A DNA stretch of 64,000 nucleotides from Basidiobolus meristosporus CBS 931.73. Its lineage: Eukaryota > Basidiobolomycota > Basidiobolomycetes > Basidiobolales > Basidiobolaceae. The translations under genes and the position numbers were made by a program. The notes under the pieces were generated by a model. The model was not told the DNA's origin, did no database searches, and worked only from the letters and a program-made list of their open reading frames with translations. The stretch is taken from NCBI GenBank assembly GCA_002104905.1, contig MCFE01000202.1, positions 62,001 through 126,000 on the forward strand. Direction: 5' to 3'. Of the stretch, positions 33,943-45,092 are shown piece after piece. Within the stretch, counting starts at the first letter, position 1, and every line of letters begins with the position of its first letter.

Positions 33943-34863
33943 ATGAGTACTAGTAAAAGTACTAAAGGTGGTAGCCCTGGTGAAGATTAAAATGCATTGC
34001 AAAGGGAGTAATTACAAGAATTCAAGAAAGAGAACCAGTGGCCAAAGGTGCAATATAGTGCACAAGAAGATTTGCCTACAAAAGAAGATATTTCGAAGGC
34101 TTATGGGAGTCTGGGATCTAATCAGGCAAAGCTGACAAAGCCTGAAACTTATGAAGGAAAATCAAATGTGGACTCATGGACATTTCAAGTTGGAAAGTAT
34201 ATGAAGTTCACAAATGTTAACAAGTCTCAGAAAGTTGAATATGCTTCAAGTCTGCTCCAAGGAAAAGCATTATTGTGGTGGAGATCTCATTTAAGAAGGT
34301 CTAAGGAAGGTCATGAAGATGAAATTGAGATGTGGAAGGAATTCAAACAAGAATTAGTAACAGAGTTTAAACCAATAACAGCAACAAAGCAAGCCAGAGA
34401 TAAACTTGCTAAGTTAGTCCAAAAATAAAGAGATAGTAGTTATACTAACCACTTCAAGAACCTGCTGTTGGCTATTGACAGTATCTCCAAGGATAAGATA
34501 CTTGATTGTTATGTTTGTGTTTAAAAAATCAATAAGAAAAGAAGCAGAGTTGTGTGAGCCACAAATGCTTAGAGAAGCACATATGGTGGCAGAAAGATAT
34601 GACCAGTTTATGTTTGGCAATATCCCGGCTGATAGAAAAGAAGTACAAGAATTTGCTAAAACATTGGACCAAAATAAGAAAAAAACCAAAGAATATTCCG
34701 TGAAACACAACATATGTTATAATTGCAAAAAAGAAGGCCATCATTTTTATGAATGTTTCAAGTGCAAGAAGGATAAACTGTTCCAAGAGGAAGTCAAAGA
34801 TTCTGAAGAAATGTTGAATACAATGGAAGATCCATATATCTTACATAAGGTAGAAAGAGTTTA
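33943..34863 (+). pseudogene. Ty3/gypsy Gag, broken
   Basis: From ATG 33943 the frame is interrupted by stops (within GATTAAAAT and GAGTAATTA). It then stays open 34048-34428 (ETYEGKSNVDSWTFQVGKYM, then LLQGKALLWWR), as in the retrotrans_gag domain of gypsy elements, stops again and continues 34475-34864 with a zinc knuckle, CYNCKKEGHHFYEC (CX2CX4HX4C). Protease and Pol are absent; a copia LTR starts 3 bp later. Confidence 0.75.
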
Positions 34864-34866
34864 ATT

Positions 34867-35214
34867 TGTTGTAAGAATCTTGGAGATATTGGAAGTTATT
34901 GGGAGAACAAGTAGATTATGTGGTTTTCACTTAATGATTCATTGAATGTAAAAGTAGTCTTTATAATTTTACATGATCTTGGCATCACAAACATGTAGAA
35001 TAGATTAAGCAAGGTCCTAAGAACATGTGTGCAAAGTTTGGGGTGTTTGGACATCTTTGAGAATTTTCATGTTCTGGATACCTGGTATTTTGGTGAAAAT
35101 AATTCAAGTAAATCCCAACAAGGAATTTGGTCAGTATTCTCTAGGACTTGAAGGTAATGATCTAAGTGACTAAGTTTGGTAAATATTTAGGTGGAATTAC
35201 AAATTTTTACAACA
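34867..35214 (-). repeat. 3' LTR of nested copia element
   Basis: 348 bp. On the minus strand it runs from TGTTGTAAAAATTTG to TTCTTACAACA. Confidence 0.8.
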
Positions 35215-35558
35215 CTCCCACTTGGCTAAATGTTCATACTGACTAGCCCTAACTTTGACCTAAGATATTCAAACTTGCATATAGCTATAGTTGTAATATG
35301 TCATCATTCATCGAGACAGTGATACTGATAGTACTCTTAGTCAGTGATGGCTAATATGTGCTTGGTTCTGGCATGAAAAGTTGGATTTCTACCTAATTGT
35401 ATACATCCTTGATTATCTTGAAATAAAGTAATAGGTGTTTTGTGACATAGGCCGAAATCTGTAAAAAGCTTTCTTAACCACATTGCTTTTTTTGTAGCTT
35501 CACTGGCTGCCGTATACTCTGCCTCTGTGGTGGAAAGTGCTACAGTTGGTTGCTTTCT

Positions 35559-35897
35559 TTAGTTCCATGAAATTGCTCCTTGACAGTAAAGAAAGGTATA
35601 TCCAGTGGTGGATCTTCTGTCTTCCAAATTCTGTCCCCAATCAGCATCAGAGTATCCCACAAGATCCTGTTCTGAATCCTTACAAGTGTATCTTAAGCAG
35701 ATATCAGCAGTTCCTTTTAGGCATCCAACAATCTGCTTAACTGCTGCAATATGATCAAATCCATAGTTCTGATTATGCTGGCTGAAAACTCCCACTGAAT
35801 ATGGGATATCTGGACATGTTCCAAGCATGTTATACATCAGACTGCCAATCATAGACAGATAAGGAAAGTCAGGGCTTTCAGATGGCACTAAGCTCAC
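35559..35897 (-). pseudogene. copia RNase H fragment
   Basis: 113 codons open: SLVPSESPDFPYLSMIGSL, then LVGYSDADWGQNLEDRRSTT and GAISWN. It corresponds to 4.2-4.6 kb of the first element. It ends at an in-frame stop; remnants of the rest of RNase H continue to about 35215. Confidence 0.8.
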
Positions 35898-35918
35898 TTG
35901 ATTTGGTTGAGTTTTGAC

Positions 35919-36250
35919 TGTTATCAGAGTCTTAGAGATATTGGAAGTAATTGGGAGGACAAGTAGATTATGTGGTTTTCACTTAATGATTTATTGAATG
36001 TAAAAGTTGTATTTATACTTTTACATGGTCTTGCCATTACAAACACGTAGAATAGGTTAGGGAAGGTCCCAAGAACATGTGTGCAAAGTTTGGGGCTATT
36101 TGGACAACTTATCTAATATTCATGTTCTGGGTAGATATTCCAAGTAAATCCCAACAAGGAATTTGGTCAGTATTCCTTAGGATTGGAAGGTTATGATCTA
36201 AGTGACTAAGTTAGGTGAATATTTAGGTGGAATTACAAACTTTTACAACA
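35919..36250 (-). repeat. 5' LTR of nested copia element
   Basis: 332 bp. On the minus strand it begins TGTTGTAAAAGTTTG and ends CTCTGATAACA, fused directly to the RT/RNase H region. Confidence 0.8.
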
Positions 36251-37687
36251 ATAACAATATTAACATGGTCAGTATTTTGCCAGCATTCACTTGAAGTCTA
36301 AATATGAATGTTCTCAGTATTGATAAATAGGTATGACAACTTTAACAAAGGGTGTTTTTTATTGCAGTGCCCAGTTGATATATATTTGGGTGTGGATACC
36401 TCCCTTCACTATAAAGCATTAGAGCAAGATTCCCCCATAGATATTTAATTCTGATTGATATGCAAGAAAGATGTGAAAATGCAATACATGGAAATCCAAT
36501 TTGGATGGCTTTGTAATTGATTGCACTCATATTTGCTCCCAATATTCCTGATTATCAATGGGCACATAGTAAATTATGTGTATGGGCAGTAATACTGACA
36601 GTCAATGTGCACAGGGCAGTTTCTTGTAACCATGGACTCAAAATATCAGAGTTCTTGTTTGAGCAAAACTTGGATTCAGGGTATTTTTCCTACCACTTGA
36701 TGGAATGCTTCTGTCAGGGATAGTGATGCATCTAATGGTTTATACGCAACCAATTTATATTTATCTGTGGGTCAGAAATTAACTTTGGAGGTTGTGCGCA
36801 AAGTTTGAAGCTTTTCCTTTCTTTTCCATGACTTGTACCGCACACTCCAACAGTTTGTTTTCGAAGGCCTTACCCAAACAATCAATGCAGCACCTCTCAG
36901 TAGACCTACAGTTAAACGTTGAGCAAAGTGGTGTATCATATTTTACAAATGCTAGACAAGAAGCAAATATCGCAAACCAATTTCGTCCCTAGCGCATCAA
37001 ATTTCAGTCAACGGAATCTTTTCAAATCCAAGGTCAGACCGAAAACGCGTCTAGAGGATCATGTGACAGCCAGTTCGTATAGCCTGTTGAAACCCCAACT
37101 ACACCAATATAAGCTACTGGATATTTGCTAAAACCTAAATTTCACTGGAAATGGCGCACTGTGGCACATCATCTGGATTTGGCTAAATCGTTGAGCAAGT
37201 CGGAATCCGCGAAAATACACGTGCATTAGAGAGCATCTCCCACCACCCAATGAGAGGATCAGTAGCTGGGGCATGGACAACCGAGTGGATGGTATCCAAA
37301 CTGATGTTGATGAAAGTGGGCTACATTAACTAATAAACCTACACGTGTGCACTGCTCCGAATTCCAATGGCCAGGCGAATGTGATGTTTTGTAGGATACA
37401 GGCCATAAACCAGAACACACTGTGGCTCACTCGGAAACCATCGATAAAGTAACATGAATTCAATCAGTCTAGTTTTGTGAGAGTACCGTCCAATGCCCCT
37501 AGTTGTCATTATTGGCGAGTGGTATCCTCACAGCAGACATTACACAAGTATTTTCCACATTCTTTGGTCCAAAAAAGATTCACACAGTCGGTTACAAGTA
37601 CACATTTGCCTTTGGAGGGGTGTGGATTGCTGAATATAAATGTATCTCCCGCCCCTCCCCGGAACGCCAACAATCTATTATGTAAGT
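36251..37687. other. gene-free stretch
   Basis: Only short random frames (up to 72 codons) and no known motif. CpG content rises again relative to the retroelements, so this is probably ordinary intergenic DNA. Confidence 0.35.
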
Positions 37688-37695
37688 ATATATAA
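37688..37695 (+). promoter_or_regulatory. TATA box of small PPxY membrane-protein gene
   Basis: TATATAAA, 57 bp before the ATG at 37752. It argues against the in-frame ATG at 37707. Confidence 0.5.
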
Positions 37696-37751
37696 AGCAT
37701 TTCCAGTTGTTGTTAACCCTCAATAACTTGTTCACTTATCCAGTTCGACTC

Positions 37752-38092
37752 ATGATGCACCCATTAATACTGATCGTGTTAGTCATTATCTTTGTGGGTA
37801 TTCTGGGGAAACTATTCGCTTGTATCCGGACCCGGTCTCGCACTGAAGGTAAGTTTCTTGTGGCAGTGTTTTGGCATGCGGTAACTAATATCCTTCCAAA
37901 GATGAGGAAGAGACAATCCCGTACAGTCGGCCACCTGTTTCGCTAGCAAGGAGGAATCCAGAGATGGCCACCTCGCCACCCCCATACGCAGAGGCCATCA
38001 CCATTCCACCGACTGCCTATTTTACCCCCACTAATGACTCGCCCTACGGCCATTCCCATCCTCAAAGCCAGGCTGATCCTGATTCACACTAA
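37752..38092 (+). CDS. small membrane protein with PPxY motif (95 aa)
   Basis: Two exons (37752-37848, 37902-38092), 95 residues. Exon 1 is a hydrophobic anchor, MMHPLILIVLVIIFVGILG, then KLFACIRTRSRTE. Exon 2 begins DEEETIPYSRPP and contains SPPPYAEAITIPP, a PPxY ligand for WW domains. The intron has a GTAAGT donor, an AACTAAT branch-like site and an AAAG acceptor. PPxY membrane proteins in yeast (Bsd2, Tre1, Ear1) recruit the Nedd4-type ubiquitin ligase Rsp5 to transporters, so an adaptor role is a reasonable inference. Similar plan to the gene at 39.5 kb. Below usual gene-finder length. Confidence 0.6.
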
Positions 38093-39511
38093 TTCTGGGG
38101 ATTGATGACCAACGCTAGTCCATCTAATCATTGTTTAATTCGTTCTCATGTACCTTAACCACACCACCGCATGTATACAGAGTTAAGCGGGACTTTCTGT
38201 TAAATAAATGTATATAAACCTTGTCGCAGCTATCTCTACCAGCATCACAATGATGAATCAAGATCCTAATGCTAGATTAACGTCACATCAGCCTACTCTA
38301 TGATCGTTCCAGGTGCTCACATTCTCCAAAAGCAGTTCAATGGAATCGATAATACCTTACAATTCGGCTATCTACCGTAATAGCCAGCCACAATTACTCG
38401 GAAACTTCCTCGGTAGTCATGTGTTTACTCTCAACTGTCAAAAGCCATGGCCAGATTTATGACACATATGTTAGTATCCCGGTGGGTCTCAATGCCTGAA
38501 TTGGATAAAACATGAGCTCCAAGTGGATTTATTCTTTTTCTATAGTTTGCTCATAAACATCCCATTGCGTTATCTGTTCATAGCTACCAACCTATGTAAC
38601 GGCTAAGCATTTCCTTCTCATACAACAAATCAGATATGAACCGTCCAAGTTGCTATTTGAGGACTATTGTAGATCGAGTAAATCCAGTGTAGAAGCGAGT
38701 GCCTGAGGCTGATTGGGATATATAAAAGAAAGAGGGACGATTCTCTGATAAAATGTACATTAGTATACATAGTTCGATAAAGCTTGATAAGAGCAACATG
38801 CAAAGATTATGCCTTTGAATCAAAAATCTGCATCCAGGGAATGGATGGCTAATAGTTGGCTTCCCACCAAATAATCTTTGGATTGGCACTATGCATACCC
38901 AACATGTATTCTACATGATAATGGCTCTGAACATCAAGTTTTAGCAAAGCTTTATATTTGAGTTATGGAAGAACTCACCAATACATGACTGAAGTCTTTG
39001 AGATATGAACAAATGAGTGAATTCAGTAATGAACGGTTCGAACAAAGCGGAGATCTAAAAACCAAAATACCTCTATACATAGTACTCACATGCCGCTTAT
39101 TGGTATTGATTAAATATGGAGCCTTAACAGTGCAATGCACATAGCAGCGGTAATTCCGTCAATATATCTGCATCCTTGATTTTGTGAGATATGAAGAGTA
39201 AATGCTTCAAGTTTCGCGTGTATATATTATGTTCTCATCCCTTGGTCGATGGATCAAAGTCATATGAAAAGGTATTGATCTGATCACTGCCATTCCCGTA
39301 CAGGCCATTCCCGTACAGGCCATCCACAGAACGCCTTCGGAATTTCATATTTTGGAATGTCTCATCGAACCTTATTGAGATATCAAATAGGAAAGTGACC
39401 TAACACCGCGTTACACAGTAGTTTTCCAGCATGCCAAGGGCTGGATATCTAAAACAAGCACGATGCGATACCTATATAAACCATCCGTTCAGCTAGACAA
39501 TCAGCATTTCG
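38093..39511. other. gene-free stretch
   Basis: No supported gene. A 17-bp imperfect tandem 'ccattcccgtacagg' occurs at about 39291-39320. The end holds the promoter of the next small gene (CTATATAAACC near 39471). Confidence 0.35.
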
Positions 39512-39947
39512 ATGAATCCGATCTTGGCTCTAATTGCCCTATTTGTTGTAGATTTGGTCATCATAACTTTATTCAAAAGTAAGTAATCTAGTCTAATTTT
39601 TGAGTAGTTCGTTGTGAGTAATGCTGTTAATTCAAGAATGCAGAAAGGAGGAGTTGTTCCATACCGATTTTCCTACCTCAGTTCCACGAGTTGAGCGAGG
39701 GGTCGTCGTACCTGCTAATCCCATGCCCCAAAATACAGTGAGAAATGGTGAGGTAGCCATCCCTTCAAGTGTACACCTTGGCAATGAAGCTGGTTCTCCC
39801 CCTACCTTGACTACCAGCGACGATATCGAGATCGTCATTCCTCCACCGGCATACACTGAAGCCGCTAACAATCCACCTGCCCCATCTGTTATGGAGGCCC
39901 CGCCGAGATATCTCCAGTCCGAAATTAATACCAACTCTGTAGCTTAA
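39512..39947 (+). CDS. small membrane protein with two PPxY motifs (125 aa)
   Basis: Two exons (39512-39578, 39637-39947), 125 residues. Exon 1 is MNPILALIALFVVDLVIITLF with a basic stop-transfer KKCRK formed across the splice. The tail is soluble with IVIPPPAYTEAANNPP and MEAPPRYLQ, that is PPAY and PPRY. The motif context PPPxYxEA is shared with the gene at 37.75 kb, so the two are probably paralogues. The intron uses GTAAGT and an AAG acceptor (the in-frame choice that keeps the tail). Candidate adaptor for a WW-domain ubiquitin ligase. Confidence 0.6.
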
Positions 39948-40189
39948 TATCTTGTTAATATATCATCCCTAATCTGTCCTCAATCTGTATATATATTGAC
40001 AATTTAATATATGATCACTTATTTGGAAATGACTACATATACCCTTCAACTATATTTAATGTTAACCCGAGTTCCATGAATATGATTGATTAAATCCAAG
40101 CATTCCTGTATTTTAGCCAATCATGCTTATTGTTGACAAACAATTATCTGTATGTAAAAGACACTTTAATACACTGAAAATATCACAGA

Positions 40190-40796
40190 AGGTAATGCTA
40201 CAAAGCTCAATTACAGCTTAAAGTATAGACTTGTTGCAAAAGTAAAAAATGCTTGGAAATTGTTTGTAGAAATGACACTTGGTGAATGAGTGGTCTGGAG
40301 ACCGGATTAAGTAGTCCATAATGTACCAATGGCTTCTAGCAGTGTTTGTGAGTCAAAACACATCCTTAAATGCAAATACATATCTGAGATTTTGATACTG
40401 CTCAAGGCTAGATGGTGCAATCCTTACCATGAATCAAGAATTAAGAAAAAAGCTGGCTGGGGGGTATAAAATCTAGCTTAAGTCATTCAAGCTGCTATAA
40501 AATGAGCAACTTGTTTGTGAACCTCAAAACTTGAAGACACTATAACCCTCAGCTCTTGACTCAGAACTAATATTTGCAGTTCTAACTGTTGAAATCAAGT
40601 TCAAGGAAAAGAGCTATCACACAAATCTTGTTATAAGAGTTAGGAAACTATGGAGGTGAATGGGAGAACAAGACGACTACAGAATTCTCACTTGATAACT
40701 TATTAAGCACATTGGTAGTATTTTCAGATGCATGAGTCTTGAAGTTATTAAAAGTGATTGCAAGGACAGGTAGATTAAGTGGTTTTACATATTAAC
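40190..40796 (-). mobile_element. copia LTR fragments
   Basis: Two truncated pieces resemble the LTR 3' end read in minus orientation: 40627-40720 ('ggaggtgaatgggagaacaag') and about 40733-40790 ('gagtcttgaagttattaaaag'). Both match the start of 34867-35214. Sequence to the left is unassigned AT-rich DNA. Confidence 0.5.
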
Positions 40797-41855
40797 TCAG
40801 GGGGGAGACAGTCACCAAAAGGTGAAGTCTTTATTTCAGTACAAATAAAGAAGCCAGCACTACTGTGGTAGCTTTCTAACAAGAGTGTATAGCTGAAGGG
40901 ATTGTTTGGTAGCTTAATAGGAAGAAATAATAGCCCTTTAGTGCTCAAGACACTGCTCAGCAGCTAGGGGGGTAGCAAGGGGGATAAGAATGATTTGTCA
41001 GCAACATTAATGGATGTAGTCGGGGGGGGGGAGAGATAGTTAGGGGGGAGACATTCTCCAATAGGTGAAATCTTTATTTCAGTTGAAGTAAAGAAGCCAG
41101 TGCTACTGTTGCAGCTTTGATACAAGAGTGTGTAGCTGATAGGAATTTGGAAAGTGTAGTGTAGTGTGTTCTCTTTCAGGCCTTGATCAGTGGGTAGTTG
41201 CAGTGGTGAAGTCTGAGACATAATCTGGTTCTAAGGTAGAGTAGTCTGATCATATAGGGCATAAACCCAAAAGCACCAAGAATAGCATGTCTGTAGGGGC
41301 ATTCAGGCAGATGAGGCACCAGGGATGTAATGCACCAGACTGCAAGCTTGTTGAGCTTAGTGCAGTCTCTAGAGGTAAGAGAGAGAAGTGGTAAGCCAAA
41401 TTCCAGTAAAGGGAAGACAAACTGCTTGAGTAGAAGGAGGCAGCTGGGAGCTGAAGTTGTAGGAGGAGTAACAGCCAGTAGCTTGTGGAGTGCCTGTCTT
41501 GCCAGGATGATTCTCTTCTTCAGGTGTGCTCCAGAGTCTAGTCCAGTAGGAAGGAAAGGAAAGCCAAGATATGCAGCAGAAACATGAGCAGGTAGTGTGC
41601 AGTTCTCTAAGTTGATAGGACAGCCCAAAGGTACTGTCTTTGCAATGGAAAGCTGGAGATTATTCTTCTGCAGATACTGGTGGATGGTCTGGGAGTTTTG
41701 TTGCACATTGGAGGAGGATATTCTGATGTCATCAGCAAAGAGAGTAACCAGGCAGTCAGCTGAGAGTCTTGGGAAGTCATTCAGGAAGATGGCAAACAGC
41801 ATAGGACCAAGCACAGAGCCTTGAATCACTCCATTAAGAACTGAGAACACTGGTG
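40797..41855 (-). mobile_element. 5'-truncated LINE
   Basis: Minus-strand non-LTR element with the end of a reverse transcriptase (41850-41176) and a 3' region in which a block starting 'ggggggagacattctccaa' (about 41043) and 'ggggggagacagtcaccaa' (about 40801) is duplicated with a period near 242 bp. The left end adjoins copia debris and the right end the metallothionein cluster. Confidence 0.7.
41176..41850 (-). pseudogene. LINE reverse transcriptase C-terminal fragment
   Basis: 224 codons open to the truncation point: NGVIQGSVLGPMLFAIFLND, then the catalytic LFADDI, then a thumb region with YLGFPFLPTG and LLKQFVFPLLEFGLPLL. This is the RVT_1 domain of non-LTR elements (jockey/Tad-like plan). 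The N-terminal endonuclease and early RT motifs are missing. Confidence 0.85.
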
Positions 41856-41957
41856 ATTGCTCATTTATACTATGATTGCAAAGTAGAATTTATTGGTGTG
41901 GAATGAAATAGTACAAGTGTAGAGGGTTACTTTGGAGATATACATTGTAATACGCAT

Positions 41958-42341
41958 TTAATGGGTGGGGCATTTGGTGCACTTGCAGTTGTCACCACAG
42001 CAGCACTTGCCACTTTGGCCTTCGCACGACTCGCACTTGCAGTCGTCCCCGCAGCAGCACTTGCTCTTCTTGGCCTCGCCGCATTTACAGGCGGAGCCGC
42101 ACTTGCACCCCTCGCCACAGTTGCATCCGGATTGCTTCTTGCCTTGGCAGTTGACGCACTTGCAACCGCCCTTGCACTCGCAGGGTGGCACTTTAATAGT
42201 CTTGGCGCACTTGCACTTCTCGCAGGTGCAGTTGTCCTTGCAAGAGCAGGTGGCCTTCACTTCGACCTTTTGGCATTGGCATTGCTCGCACTGGCAGTTC
42301 TCGCCACAGCAGCAGATCTTGACGGTGTGTTGGGAAGCCAT
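41958..42341 (-). CDS. metallothionein-like Cys-rich protein, copy 1
   Basis: Intronless, 127 residues starting MASQHTVKICCCGENCQC. About 28% cysteine in six repeated modules of the form CxC-x3-CxC-x2-C, for example CCCGDDCKCESC and CCCGDNCKCTKC, joined by Lys/Gln/Gly-rich linkers. Such CxC arrays bind Cu(I), Zn or Cd as thiolate clusters in the cytosol. The start is set by the conserved MASQ of all copies and the TATA 53 bp upstream, although the frame is open 13 codons earlier. First member of an eight-copy cluster to 49 kb. Confidence 0.9.
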   Translation of the reverse strand: MASQHTVKICCCGENCQCEQCQCQKVEVKATCSCKDNCTCEKCKCAKTIKVPPCECKGGCKCVNCQGKKQSGCNCGEGCKCGSACKCGEAKKSKCCCGDDCKCESCEGQSGKCCCGDNCKCTKCPTH

Positions 42342-42393
42342 GTTGAGTAGTTTATTGATGATAGAGTATGCAAATTCCAAGCCAGATTCCAGA

Positions 42394-42462
42394 TTTTTAT
42401 AAATTCATTTTCAAGTCGGAACGACGCATCTCACTATTCCCTCCCAATGGCGTAAATCTCGC
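42394..42462 (-). promoter_or_regulatory. metallothionein promoter, copy 1 (TATA and conserved box)
   Basis: TATAAAAA at 42401-42394 and, upstream, the box GCGAGATTTACGCCATTGG at 42462-42444. The same pair stands before copies 3, 4, 7 and the broken copies, with similar spacing. The box is a candidate metal-response site (inference). Confidence 0.6.
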
Positions 42463-43522
42463 TGCACCAAATGTTCTATTCAAAGACTCCACTCTCCGGC
42501 TCAGAAATTACATCACGCGAGATGCCACCCAAATCGTCATCATCAATATCCATTGGTGATTCGCAGCTGACGTTCCCCAGTGGCTAAAATAACGCAAGCG
42601 TTAATTGAAGCAGCTCCTTTAAGCAAATATCTTGGCTTTTCTCTGGTTATGATTGCGCATCAATTGAGGCCATGCCACGAGTAGTGAAAGCGCCTAAGCA
42701 CTCAAGCTACAAGCTGGTTTCAGGTATTGTACATACGGGGAATATCCGATCCATAGTAACCTGACGAGAGCGAACTCCGACGAAATGAATATACGCCCAC
42801 CAATAATTGAGTAATACTCCAAAGCAGTGGAAGTCACTGCGCCATTACCTTATAAATAATAGAGGTACAGAATCACCCAGATCAACTGGATTCTTTTTGA
42901 AGTATAGCGGCGGAGGGGAGAAAGCGGAGTTCGGTGACCCTTTTAACCCCGAACCATCAAGATATTCGCCTGGATTCTGTGATTCTTTAACACTCACCAT
43001 ATCACGATATATGGACTTCAGATACACACTTCACCCACTTGATTCAGAAACGGAATCGTGACAAGAATCATACAATCAAGTAAACGCAAGAGCATGACAA
43101 ATCTTGTAGTGTCGGACCAATGGTTGGTGCATTCCCCAATAGCTAAAATAACGCAAGGGATCAATAAAGCAGCCATTCCAAGCAAGTTGCAACCTGGAGA
43201 GGTATGTAAAGTCGTAAATGTACAATTCAACATTATCACATCACTATTGTCTCAGCATTTTACCGATCTCCTAAGGTATGAATCAACTAAACAGTGAAAT
43301 AATCATCATTGATACATGTGAAGATTCTCGCACTGCGTCCTTCTAGTTTCTGAATGGGATAATGAAGTTAGCGATTCAACGGCGCCTGATGGAGACTAGA
43401 CTAAAAAGTATGCGGAACACCGGAATATTGCACAAGGAGTGATTGTCAAGAGAGATCTATTAGTTGGGAATATCATAGTACAGTGTAAAATGCTAATTTG
43501 AGATATACTTTACGGTGGAAGT

Positions 43523-43756
43523 TTAAAGAGTGAGACACTTAGTACACTTGTAGCTGTCACCATAGTAGCACTCGCCCTTCTGGCCTTCACATGACTCGCA
43601 CTGGCAGTCTCCCCCGCAGCAGCACCTGTACTTCTTGGCCTCGCCGCATTTGCATCCGGATTGTTTCCTACCCTGCCATCTCACGCACTTACAACCATCC
43701 TTGCACTCACAAGGTGGCACTTCCACGGTCTTGGCGCGCTGGTACTTAAACGTCAA
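43523..43756 (-). pseudogene. metallothionein, 5'-truncated copy 2
   Basis: Retains only the C-terminal modules (VEVPPCECKDGCKC to CTKCLTL). Several cysteines are replaced (VRW for VNC, CYYGDSYKC for CCCGDNCKC). Upstream it is joined, at about 43757, to the 3' flank of copy 3, so the N-terminus and promoter were deleted. Confidence 0.8.
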
Positions 43757-43847
43757 ACAATATGATTGCGAAGTAGAATTTATTGGTGTGAAATGAAATA
43801 GTACAAGTGTAGATGGCTATTTTGTAGATGTACATTATGATGCCCTT

Positions 43848-44231
43848 CTAATTGGTGGGACATTTGGTGCACTTGCAGTTGTCACCACAGCAGCACTTGC
43901 CACTTTGGCCTTCGCACGACTCACACTTGCAGTCATCACCGCAGCAGCACTTGCTCTTCTTGGCCTCGCCGCATTTACAGGCGGAGCCGCACTTGCACCC
44001 CTCGCCACAGTTGCATCCGGATTGCTTCTTGCCTTGGCAGTTGACGCACTTGCAACCGCCCTTGCACTCACAGGGTGGCACTTTAACAGCCTTGGCGCAC
44101 TTGCACTTCTCGCAGGTGAAGTTGTCCTTGCAAGAGCAGATGGCCTTCACTTCGACCTTTTGACATTGGCATTGCTCGCACTGGCAGTTCTCGCCACAAC
44201 AGCAGATCTTGACGGTTTGTTGGGAAGCCAT
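43848..44231 (-). CDS. metallothionein-like Cys-rich protein, copy 3
   Basis: Intronless, 127 residues, almost identical to copy 1. Differences include KDNFTC in the second module (Cys lost to Phe) and a final PTN. Same six-module layout. TATA at 44290-44283 and conserved box at 44352-44333. The last two modules are the best conserved between copies. Confidence 0.9.
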   Translation of the reverse strand: MASQQTVKICCCGENCQCEQCQCQKVEVKAICSCKDNFTCEKCKCAKAVKVPPCECKGGCKCVNCQGKKQSGCNCGEGCKCGSACKCGEAKKSKCCCGDDCKCESCEGQSGKCCCGDNCKCTKCPTN

Positions 44232-44282
44232 GTTGGAATGTTTAATGATGATAGGATATGCAGGTACCAAGGCCGATTCCTG

Positions 44283-44352
44283 CTTTTATAAATTCGTTTC
44301 CCAAGCCGGAACGACATATCTCGTCAATCACTCCAATGGCGTAAATCTCGCC
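44283..44352 (-). promoter_or_regulatory. metallothionein promoter, copy 3
   Basis: TATAAAAG at 44290-44283 and GGCGAGATTTACGCCATTGG at 44352-44333. Confidence 0.6.
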
Positions 44353-45092
44353 ATACCGAATATTCTATGCAAGCACTACATTTGACATCACGTGACATCA
44401 CGCACTTATTCTTCATCAACACCAATGGGTGATTGGCAGCCGAGGTTCCCCAATGGCTAAAATAACGCAAGCTTTAAATGAAGCAACCCCTTTGGGCACA
44501 TATCGTGGCTATTCTCTGATTTTGGTTACGCAGTCAGTGAGACTATGCCGTGGGTAGTCGAGTCACGTTTAAAGCACCGGTACACTCAACTTACAAACTG
44601 GTTCGAGATTCAAGGAATATTTTGAGAAGAATGGGCTTGAACGAAATGAATGTGCATCCACCGATAGTTGAATAACTCCCCATGGTTAACTCAGGAACAG
44701 AGCGAGTCACTGTGCCGTTTCTTTATTACTAATAGAGTTGTAGCGTTACCTTACTTAATCAGATTCTTTTGAATTATTGCGGCGGAGGAAAGGAAGCCAA
44801 GTAGATTAAACCTAGTGCTCTAGATATTCGCCTGGATTCTCTGGTATTTGAGCACACAACCACGTCACGAAATATGGACTACATACGTGGGAAATTTCGC
44901 ATCAAAACTCACGTGACGCAGAAACACACTAGCGGTTGGTAGTTCAATCAAGCCTGAAAAATAAAACTACAGAATATAGTAAACACAAGCATATGCCAAA
45001 TTTTGTAGTTGTCGAGTAAGATTTATTGATTCGGAATTTAATAGTACAAATGCAGAAAAGTTTGTATTGGAGATATACACTATGATGCGCAC

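Larger units (their letters stand above)
34867..36250 (-). mobile_element. internally deleted Ty1/copia element, nested after the Ty3 gag
   Basis: Two LTRs in minus orientation (5' LTR 36250-35919, 3' LTR 35214-34867) enclose only about 700 bp. The interior starts directly in the RT/RNase H region, so gag, protease, integrase and most of RT were deleted at the 5' LTR junction. LTRs of this copy are closer to each other than those of the element at 1111. No matching target-site duplication (TAATT left, ATAAC right). Confidence 0.8.

Noticed and set aside
41961..42402. Plus-strand frames of 129-145 codons over the metallothionein genes (also at 43.85, 45.1 and 48.5 kb)
   Set aside because: They are mirror frames of Cys-rich codons; degradation pattern and promoters fit the minus strand.
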